NCBI RefSeq assembly: GCF_026151205.1 | Contig: NC_087078.1 | Location: 11,232,175 to 11,296,174 of the forward strand | Length of the DNA stretch: 64,000 nucleotides | Direction: 5' to 3' | Origin: Bolinopsis microptera | Lineage: Eukaryota; Ctenophora; Tentaculata; Lobata; Bolinopsidae | Part shown: piece by piece, positions 55,165 through 64,000 of the stretch | How positions within the stretch are numbered: the stretch's first letter is position 1 | How the letters are laid out: each line of letters begins with the position of its first letter | Position numbers and translations under genes: made by a program | Notes under the pieces: model-generated | Database searches by the model: none | The model's input: the letters and a program-made list of their open reading frames with translations, nothing else | What the model was told of the DNA's origin: nothing

Positions 55165-55555
55165 TATAATCACTCACAGGACCATTACGCTTCTTTTGGT
55201 ACCCCACATGGCTAGTATAGAACAATTTTCAAACAAGGCAATTATCTTGCCAATTTTCGCCGTTTTCGCCTTTTATGCCCGTATGGTGTATTGGGAAGAG
55301 CCAAACTTATTTTCACTGAGTTCAGTGGGCCAATACCTTTCTTTTGGTACCCCACAAGCCTAGTCTACTATCAATATAAGCATTTCGGATTTTTCGGATT
55401 TTTAAAAAAGGGCGTGGCCCGTATAGGGGTGTTCCCGCCAAAATAAAAATTGCCACCTATAAAAATCCTTTAGTTTAGGCTTCCAACTAGTGATTCTTGA
55501 AGTCAAATTGCTTTTACTAAACTAATCCCACGCCATTACATACCCTCCCTAACTA
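55165..55555 (-). repeat. Right terminal inverted repeat
   Basis: Partner of the left TIR. Ends CCCTCCCTAACTA against AGA. Confidence 0.9.
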
Positions 55556-55558
55556 AGA

Positions 55559-56665
55559 GGGTACTAAAAAAGAAAATTTTGATTACGTAATCAACAGCCA
55601 AACCTGACAAGAATATTAGTTGTTTCCGATCAGACCTTGTTGTCGAGTTTCACAGTCAAAGGCTGTTTCTCGCTTCCAGAATCGATTTCCTCGTAACATA
55701 CATCGCTCATTCAAATTTTAGTTAAAAGTACGTTTAATGTAGTCATTTTACAAAAGATTAGCCGAAAATGTACACGTAACCCTTCTCCACAATACGTATT
55801 ATTATATCGCAGAACAATTGAAACTCTAACATTTTCTTCGTTTTTTGGTAATATTTTGAGATAAATAAACACAATACAAAGACAAAAAATCCTTGCAAAT
55901 ACACGAAGAGAAACTCACACGAATGAAAACAGCAAATAAGGGGAACTAGTGCACCGCTCTGGGGAGCGTGCTTGCATTTTTAGTGCCCGTCTCAAAAGTG
56001 TACCGATCCCGTAATAAAGACGGTACACAATCGAGCGGGACACGGTACGCCGGATCAAGTGGTCAGAATATGCCCTGAGTCTCCACTCTCGGGGCATATA
56101 AAGACCCTGACCCACACACTCACCCTGAGCATCAAAAGTTCCAACGTCTCGTCCTTTTCGGATATAGCCTCTTACGCGTTGTTTTGGCACTGGATAAGAT
56201 GGTAGTAGAATATGATAACGCAGGCGTTAACCGTTACACTTTAAATTTGAGGCCGTTATGTAGCTGTCTGTTCATCATATCTCTCCCTCATGTATTTCTC
56301 GTAATATCGCAGCGTAGCAGTGTCGTGATGTGTCACGTGATATGACTCACGACCACCGTAATTGGTAATCTATAGTCTCACTACTGTATAACTGGGTAAT
56401 TGCTTATAATATCAACAGTATAGTTGATGATTTGTCAAATGTTCGCTCTGCATGAATATTGAGCCGGTGCGACTGTGTATAAGTTTGGAAAGGAAAACAT
56501 TAACACACTCAAGATTTCACAACTAAATCCCCATCCAAACTGAACAAGGTCCTCAACCACACAACCACAGTTCGACCGGCGACCAACACCACTTTGTACT
56601 GCAGACCACACAACATGATCACCAAACACTGAGATAGAGACACAGAGCAGATTAATCCAGGAATG
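55559..56665. other. Spacer between transposon and SPRED gene
   Basis: No supported gene. Should include the 3' UTR of the minus-strand SPRED gene (below 56666). Confidence 0.4.
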
Positions 56666-59600
56666 TTAACCCCGGCTCTCTGACATGGACCTCTGAACCA
56701 CGTTCACATTAGGAGAGGCTGCCCGTCTGTCCGGGACCAGCTCGCTCTGTGCGCGTTGCACCTGGGGGGTGACACGCCCACGTGCAGTTCGCACGTGCTG
56801 CCCCTCGTCCACCTCGAAACCCATCATGTGAGCCTGTTCGGCCTCCTCCTCGTCATAATCCTCCTCCTCCTCCTCCTGGGGGAGAGATATCCGCACAGTG
56901 AGGGGCTCCAGTTGGGAGCTCACTCGAGGTTGCTCGGTTATCACTCTGTCTCCTTCAGATCCGTACCCACCGTCCTCTTGACCCTCCCTGAAATAAGAGC
57001 ATGCTAGGATGGTACATCTGAAAAGAGTTACAATAAACGATAAACTGATTGTTTGTGAGATATTGGTCTTACATCGAAAGTCTTACACCGGAAGTAATAG
57101 TGTTTGTTTTCATTATTTCAACACAAATCATTTCATAATAGTTTTCAGAGTGACTGAAAGTCATAAAAACATGTGCAACAGTGAACCCAAAAAATTGGAG
57201 ATTTGGCATTTAGAACATGAATGAACCATAAATTAACTTAATTGGTAATATTAATGCCGTAATGATCTGATGCTCTAATCTTCTTGGAGCATTAGCCACT
57301 ACAATATAATAGTGGAAATATGTATTGGAAATGTTACCCTTACAGTTATTACCTTACGAGATATACTTAAATGGTACGAAAGTCGGTGGTTTTTCGAAAA
57401 AACACCATATTTTTGGACTACCAAAATTTAGGTCACCATCATTATTTTCCCCAAATTATTTTTCACGTATTTTCCTTAATTATAACTTTATCGATTTACT
57501 CTCAACTTATCAATATAGTATTAGTAAGTTATAGATATGGTTCATCAAACAATCGATGAACACTAGTATTCTATCATTGAATTGCTTTAAAAATTATTTT
57601 GGACACGTTCCATTAAAAATAAGCAAGCTCTGTCACGACTATATTGTCCACGGCGGTGAAATTTCGGGATTAGTGAAAGATAACAAACACTGTCGGTCTC
57701 CTATACCCTCTGGAGGATTATAAGTTAAGTTGAGGCTAACTTTCAAAGGCTCGGATAAATTGTTTACAAGATGGAACAGCTGATCAGAGAAGATCTTTGT
57801 ATTCAATTTTCTCAAATATTAAGTTTCATTTTTGTAAAATAAGGAGATGGAAAAAATCCCCAAATACTATGATTTAAGTCGGGGTACGAAATGTGGCGGT
57901 TTTCGGAAAAAATTCCCATATTTTCGTTCCCAAATCATTTAGGTCACCGGAATTATGTCGAACATAAATATGTCTCGTAAGGTATACAAAAGCATTCCAA
58001 ATACAAGGAGTGAGTAAATTGCAAAATCTCAACAAGCTTATATATCAAACATCACTATCATGGACACTTCAAACCATCAACAAGAACTGACTACAGAAAA
58101 GTGCTCAACTTATCAAACCCAATACAAATGGCAAATCACTCTGAACTTACCGAGCTATAGAAAAACTAGCTATTCTTTTTGAACATGTTGTCTGAAAGTT
58201 GTTTTTTAGGGTGACCGACAACTGAACCCAATTAAACCTAGTTCCCACTAACCAATCAGCTTAATAGGTTAGGGGCAGGGCTAGGGTTAGGGTTAGGGTT
58301 AGGGTTAGGGTTAGGGTTAGGGTTAGGGTTAGGGTTAGGGTTAGGGTTAGGGCTAGGGTTAGGGTTAGGGTTAGGGTTAGTCTAAATTGTCTAAATTGGG
58401 TTCAGTTGTCCGGTAGCCGTTTTTTATAAAAGAAAAATTTATATTTTATTTGGCAGACCTCCAGTAAACCCATGAAATAAAGCAATCGTATTCGTCAAAG
58501 GACAACTAAACAGAAATCTTGCATCTTAGTTTCTTAAGTTGAAGTTGGCCCCTGATTTGTATGTGTTTTTCGGTTGTGATAATCAATTAGTTTTAAAACA
58601 ATACCCAACAAGCTCCGATTACCCCTTTAAACATAATTTCCCGATTAGACTACTTACTTTCTCTTGCTTGGTACCATGGTGGTTTTTTTCTTGATTGTAG
58701 TCAGGGAATGAGGTCCTCCTGTCAATCCAGCGTGCTGGGCTGCCAGCTCACAAACATTTAGTGGACACCTGGTTATAATAAACAGGGTCACATCATTGTT
58801 ATAATAAACATGGTCACATTATCAGACCTAAATCAGATTTCTATACATTTCACTTGCAATATTGAAGTTAAATTACATAATTCTTTGACTGTGGCTGACA
58901 CCATCATTACTGACTTGTCGATTTCATATCAAACGCTCATCATAATTACATGATCCACCATGTGACCACCATGTTGGACGTACCAGAAAACGAGACAAGG
59001 CGCACATACGACGGAGAGGAAACCCAACAAACACCAGTAAGTTGTGGTCATGCCGGCCCCGGGGCGACATCTCCCAATATCCTGGCCCTCGTCGTCTAGT
59101 GTGTCCTTCGTGAGATGGTACCTGAAGGAGACAATCTAGTCAGTCGTTGAGTGAGTCGTTCTAACTTAAACTACATTTATATTTTCAGCTATACAAGTTG
59201 TTGCGATCATCATGCTCATGGGGATTCCGAATTTCAAACTATTTAGTGTGTTAATTATTGGCGGATGGAAATTATAAGGCAATTTATTTGGTCTTTATTA
59301 ATTCAACGAATAAGGTTATTTATTAGTTAAATAAGGAAGGGTTATACCATGCTCCCTTGTAGCAGACGACACAGCAGGCACGATCCAGGGTCTCCCTCAT
59401 TTTGTTGGGAGCTGAGGGACATAACTCATCAGGGGATACCTCCTCGCCGAAATCAAACTGTTTGTTGCAATACCTGCAGTAATTGGTTCTTTTAGTTGTG
59501 ACCGTTTGTGGATTTGATAATTGGTGGATTAATTAAGCTGATAATACTGCGATAAAAAATTTTGTTCGGAAAGTGAGAAGAATCAGGAATAAGAGCAATC

Positions 59601-60139
59601 GCATGTTGCTGCTAGATGAATATCTGCTGATGGAATAGTTATAAATAGATTTTCCGGCAGAGGATCCTCTCTAATGTTCCAAACTTACTTGCATCGCTGA
59701 AATTTCTCCTCCTTTATCTCTGAGGAATACTCCTCTTCATCCGGTTTACCTTGTTGCTGAATATTACCGGAGACTGGAGTTGACGAATCACCTGAGTTTA
59801 TAAAACAATAAAGTCTGCAGAAATGATAAAACTGCTTTGATACATCCATGCATCATGGTTACTCGACGACATAGAGAATTTGCGACAGATTAGATAACGA
59901 ATGAATGATTACATGATAACATTAACTACCGTATAATCACTAGTCAAAACCTTGGTAACAATTAAATGAAAACTTACCAGTCTTAACAATAACAGCACTT
60001 TTCGTGTTCTCTGCCAGGGTGCCGGAGGGCTTGGGTCCGGCGGCGGCAGCGGCGGCGGGGCCCGAGCCTGAGGTTATTGGGTCGCAGTCAACTAGCTGCG
60101 AACTGGAGGAGATTTCACTCCACTGGTGTGAATAATACC
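56666..60139 (-). CDS. SPRED: SPRED (Sprouty-related) protein, C-terminal half, 6 exons
   Basis: Exons in transcript order: 60139-59977, 59791-59689, 59473-59348, 59121-58984, 58768-58658, 56987-56666 (TAA). Phases agree across the last five junctions. The Cys-rich Sprouty domain is built from RCKYCNKQFDFGEE, CPSAPNKMRETLDRACCVVC, GAWYHLTKD, TTTYWCLLGFLSVVCAPCLV and WCPLNVCELAAQHAG. This order matches the end of SPRED1/2, which block Ras-Raf-MAPK signalling at the membrane through palmitoylated Cys. The tail after it (acidic EEEEEDYDEEEAEQ, ending SMSESRG) is longer than in vertebrate SPREDs. The EVH1 domain is not visible and should lie past the window. In the first exon here, the frame that is open from the acceptor needs one base less in an A5 run (59998-60002) to join the next exon. 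Confidence 0.85.
58215..58413. mobile_element. Small inverted-repeat element filled with telomere hexamers
   Basis: Ends are CCGACAACTGAACCCAATTA and the inverse of CCGGACAACTGAACCCAATT. The centre is a (TTAGGG)n block at 58281-58380, about 16 units with one CTAGGG variant. Lies in the last intron of the SPRED gene. About 200 bp, no coding capacity. Confidence 0.7.
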
Positions 60140-61400
60140 CTGAAAAACAAGAGCCTGTAAATCATCTGATCACTGGTGTGAATAATACCCTGAAAAACAA
60201 GAGCCTGTAAATCAGATCACTGGTGTGAATAATACCCTGAAAAACAAGAGCCTCTAAATCATCTGATCACTGGTGTGAATAATACCCTGAAAAACAAGAG
60301 CCTGTAAATCATCTGATCACTGGTGTGAATAATACCCTGAAAAACAAGAGCCTGTAAATCATCTGATCACTGGTGTGAATAATACCCTGAAAAACAAGAG
60401 CCTGTAAATCAGATCACTGGTGTGAATAATACCCTGAAAAACAAGAGCCTGTAAATCATCTGATCACTGGTGTGAATAATACCCTGAAAAACAAGAGCCT
60501 GTAAATCATCTGATCACTGGTGTGAATAATACCCTGAAAAACAAGAGCCTGTAAATCATCTGATCACTGGTGTGAATAATACCCTGAAAAACAAGAGCCT
60601 GTAAATCATCTGATCACTGGTGTGAATAATACCCTGAAAAACAAGAGCCTGTAAATCATCTGATCACTGGTGTGAATAATACCCTGAAAAACAAGAGCCT
60701 GTGAATCATCTGATCACTGGTGTGAATAATACCCTGAAAAACAAGAGCCTGTAAATCATCTGATCACTGGTGTGAATAATACCCTGAAAAACAAGAGCCT
60801 GTAAATCATCTTATCACTGGTGTGAATAATACCCTGAAAAACAAGAGCCTGTAAATCATCTGATCACTGGTGTGAATAATACCCTGAAAAACAAGAGCCT
60901 GTAAATCATCTGATCACTGGTGTGAATAATACCCTGAAAAACAAGAGCCTGTAAATCATCTTATCACTGGTGTGAATAATACCCTGAAAAACAAGAGCCT
61001 GTAAATCATCTGATCACTGGTGTGAATAATACCCTGAAAAACAAGAGCCTCTAAATCATCTGATCACTGGTGTGAATAATACCCTGAAAAACAAGAGCCT
61101 GTAAATCATCTGATCACTGGTGTGAATAATACCCTGAAAAACAAGAGCCTGTAAATCATCTGATCACTGGTGTGAATAATACCCTGAAAAACAAGAGCCT
61201 GTAAATCATTTGATCACTGGTGTGAATAATACCCTGAAAAACAAGAGCCTCTAAATCATCTGATCACTGGTGTGAATAATACCCTGAAAAACAAGAGCCT
61301 GTAAATCATCTGATCACTGGTGTGAATAATACCCTGAAAAATAAGAGCCTGTAAATCATCTGATCACTGGTGTGAATAATACCCTGAAAAACAAGAGCAT
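60121..61400. repeat. 50-bp minisatellite (~25 copies) containing a splice acceptor
   Basis: Tandem units of about 50 bp (some 46 bp) reading cactggtgtgaataatac then cctgaaaaacaagagc on the plus strand. On the SPRED strand every unit holds gctcttgtttttcag followed by ggtattattcacaccagtg, which is the 3' splice site and first 19 nt of the exon at 60139-59977. The array fills the end of the upstream intron. Confidence 0.95.
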
Positions 61401-64000
61401 ATAACAACTATATTGTGGATGAACGACTATGGATGAACGATTATGGCCTACAATTATTGATTTGAAAATAAATAAATAAAATGACCTGATAATGATTGGT
61501 TCCAATTTCCAAATAGCCTTTCATATTGCTCAAGCCATGTTAGCTGTAAGAGGGAGATTGTACAGAATAAGAGTTCATTACAGGTTAAAATATTTGTCTT
61601 AATTCAAAGAAAGAAAACACGTTCCACGACCTACAAAAATCATTCGAAAACCACGATCAAAGAAAATTCAAAAGTAGAAAGCGCTCTTAATGATTTTATT
61701 TATCCTCAATGTAAATCATTCGAAAACAAAAACCATTCGAAAACCACGATCAAAGAAAATTCAAAAGTAGAAAGCGCTCTTAATGATTTTATTTATCCTG
61801 AATGTATATCCGACTGAGTGACGAGTGTACATACGACTGTTATTAATGAAAATATAACACGTTCCACGACCAACAAAATTCCTTTGAAAACCACGATAAA
61901 AAAGTTCAAAAGTAGAAAGCGCTCTTAATGATTTTATTTATCCTGAATGTATATCCGACTGAATGTATATCCGACTGTTATAACACCTTTAAAATTATAG
62001 TGCACGTCCTGGAAATCGATTGCAAGAAAGAAAAATATATTACATTATGGGAGTTATACTTCAGAAACTAAATACAACCAGCTATCATCAGGTAAAAGGT
62101 ACACCGAAAGGCCAGACTCAAGAAGGAGAGAGATCAAACATTTGGAATTAGAGCATACGATTTAGTTGTGGTTAATTAGGTTATTGTGCTGGCTGCATAA
62201 TGTGTGTGGTTGTGCAGGTATAGTAAAACAATTTGCTCAATTAGTCAGTCAGTTTGCATAATCTTGACTCAGAAAGTATCATGATCTTGCTGTTTAATGT
62301 TGTGTATTTAGCTAATTGAGCTACAGAAATGCTAGTCAGTGGTCGTCAGGATTTTTCCATTTTACTAGATAGGGTTTGTGATGGTCGTAAGTTCCGCTAA
62401 AGTAAGTCTACTTGAATCCAGTGGCGTAACGTTGCCAAAGGAAAATGTTATACTGAACATTTAAGCTCGGTTTATGTCCCATATCTCGGTTAAAAGATTT
62501 GTCTGGAAATTATTTTGAACAAGCTAAGAGATCAAAGAAATTTATGGCATAATACCGGTTACCGCCATGTGTGCGATTTTAAATTTCTATGCCTTTAATC
62601 CGACTGATATACATGATGTAAGAACTATGTTTGTAGATTTTCCAGTTAAGTTTATCTCAACACCATGATGTGGCATGTGCTCGGGCAAACCAGAACCCAT
62701 CTATCAACAGATGCCTCGGATCGGCCTACACCTATAAGTATAGCAGGTCTTTCCGGGTAGTAAAGTTTTAGTGTAATCGATTGCATTGCTTGTGGTAGTA
62801 TAGGCACCGTACGCCTCTACCTATCTCAAAATGCCTTGCAGTCCCTCACTGAGGTTCCTCCCTGCAGTCCCTCACTGAGGTTCCTCCCTGCATGCAGTCC
62901 CTCCCTGCAGACCCCCAGAGTATGCGGTCCCTTCATCCTTGCTTACCATGCTACTTCTAGGAGTCGTACCCTCCTGGCTTGGCAGGATCAGGGACATTTC
63001 AATTCGATGGATTCAAATAATAACAATGTTCAGTAATTGCAAGAAACGCAGGTCTGTTATTCAGGAGTAAAATCCTTCTCGACAACTAAGAACGTTGTAT
63101 CATACCTATCGAATTATTAAATCATTATGATACAATGCTGAAACAAATATTACAGGCACTAGCATCACGGAATTACAATGCAAATAATAAAATACTATAA
63201 CAAAATACTGTGCAACTAAAAATTAGAGCTTATAGTTATACTTATAGGGGACGCCGTGACTTTTAACAATGGGCAGTATAAATCAAGTTTGCTGTGTGAG
63301 CTATACTAATAACTGCTTCGAATTGTATCGATATAATTTTACATGGAAAATGGAGATGTAGTCTGGGTGCTTTTCACGCTATTGTTTTGCCCTTACTTGC
63401 GTATTGTTGCCCAGAGCTCTAGGCGAGCTTATAAATCCACGGACACTGTAAGTGTAAATCAGACTATATAGGTATAGAGTATGTTTTGTCTCAGATATGC
63501 ATCTTAAGTGAGTGTTCTTGACTAGCTCCGTACTTTCTTAGACTTAGAGTGTAGGGGCCACTGCTGGAGTTTACCATGCATTGATCTTATATTTACAATA
63601 ATTCTGCAATCAATATTCGATGATCAATTATGTGTGAGTGATTGATTTTAGCAGAAATCGGTATTCGGTTATTAATGTTAGTGTTACAAAGGAGTAGGTA
63701 CAGATATAGGCCAGAAGGCAGAAACTTGCTACAAAACGGGTGAATGTGTAGAAACACTGGCCTGAAACAAAATAAGAAATGCAAAAATGTTAGAAGTTTC
63801 TATCATTTACACGTTTAACTATTTGCTCTCGTTGCAAAGTTGCAACGCTTTATAATATACGTCTACACGATATAATGCTACTTTTTCACAAGTAATATTC
63901 ACGAACAGGTGTGAATCTATCGAATATCTGGTATGGGTGCATGGTGTTAGAAATTGGAAGTGTTGACCAAGAAAACGCCGCAAGATGTCTGAATTTCTCC
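61401..64000. other. Non-coding; local repeats, no gene recognised
   Basis: A ~75-90-bp unit (ccacgatcaaagaaaattca, then gtagaaagcgctcttaatga) occurs three times at about 61640-61960. A hAT-like tip (cagtggcgtaacgttgcc) lies at 62421-62438 without a visible partner. A ~29-bp duplication (gcagtccctcactgaggttc) lies at 62838-62895. The SPRED EVH1 exons were looked for and not found. Confidence 0.5.

Larger units (their letters stand above)
50698..55555 (+). mobile_element. 4.86 kb DNA transposon with ~400-bp TIRs and PIN-like nuclease ORF
   Basis: TIRs cover about 50698-51110 and 55165-55555. They start TAGTTAGGGAGG and share blocks such as atggcgtgggattagt, ggcttgtggggtaccaaaag and aaaattgttctatacta. 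AGA flanks both ends (50695-50697 and 55556-55558), giving a 3-bp duplication; TA with a slightly shorter TIR is an equal reading. The interior carries two overlapping plus-strand ORFs (51477-53417, 53384-54895). The protein family is common in invertebrate genomes, but I know of no named transposase superfamily for it. Autonomy is inferred from the coding content. Confidence 0.85.

Noticed and set aside
55915-56190. 91-codon minus-strand ORF
   Set aside because: Basic composition, no recognisable domain, no splice context and no link to the SPRED exons.
58281-58380. Chromosome end (telomere)
   Set aside because: The hexamer block is only ~100 bp, is inside the SPRED intron and is flanked on both sides by unique sequence and inverted ends.
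60121-61400. CRISPR-like array
   Set aside because: The units are contiguous tandem copies without unique spacers, in a eukaryotic intron. It is a minisatellite.
61400-64000. EVH1 exons of SPRED
   Set aside because: No frame in either strand shows an EVH1-like pattern between plausible splice sites. The exons are presumed to lie beyond the window.

Overview
This window looks like nuclear DNA from an invertebrate animal. It is AT-rich, has intron-containing genes with GT-AG splice sites and an internal block of the metazoan telomere hexamer, and carries animal gene families (OXR1/TLDc, SPRED, class A GPCR, GH47 mannosidase). It is crowded with LINEs, inverted-repeat elements and minisatellites. 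Nothing is bacterial or viral in organisation. The repeat families suggest a cnidarian-like or other early-branching or marine invertebrate, but I cannot place the species from the sequence alone.

Layout. 1-15 kb: mostly non-coding, with small inverted-repeat elements (2061-2388, 6060-6732), a LINE tail fragment (4174-4578) and minisatellites of 34, 51, 15 and 10 bp. 15.5-18.9 kb, minus strand: a complete OXR1-type gene (LysM, GRAM-like, TLDc) in three exons. About 19.4-28.5 kb, plus strand: a CR1-like LINE whose first ORF joins an AlkB-like oxygenase to an SGNH esterase and whose second ORF (endonuclease plus reverse transcriptase) is split by three later insertions: a 19-bp-TIR element, an unidentified 1.3 kb insert and a solo LTR. 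29.0-39.9 kb: a tandem triplication of the 5' end of the next gene. Two of the three units carry the same LINE fragment at the same site, and the first unit keeps the empty site.

39.2-48.1 kb, plus strand: a complete 11-exon GH47 alpha-1,2-mannosidase gene of the ER MAN1B1 type. The exons join in phase to 549 codons. Its 4.5 kb sixth intron holds an antisense GIY-YIG fragment of a Penelope-like element, an antisense single-exon class A GPCR and an inverted partial copy of that GPCR. 49.3-50.5 kb: a foldback element. 50.7-55.6 kb: a 4.86 kb DNA transposon with about 400-bp terminal inverted repeats and two overlapping ORFs. The second ORF looks like an XPG/FEN-type PIN nuclease with a C-terminal cysteine (CXC) cluster. 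This is my best candidate for an under-described mobile system. 56.7-60.1 kb, minus strand: the 3' half of a SPRED gene (Sprouty domain). One 3' splice acceptor of this gene is amplified about 25-fold in a 50-bp tandem array (60121-61400). 61.4-64 kb: no gene recognised.

The host genes are not a functional cluster. OXR1 (oxidation resistance), ER mannosidase (glycoprotein quality control), an orphan GPCR and SPRED (Ras/MAPK inhibition) are ordinary neighbours. What stands out is how mobile and tandem DNA has rebuilt gene parts here: promoter and first exons, splice acceptors and introns. Coordinates were read by hand and may be off by a base or so where no reading frame fixes them.
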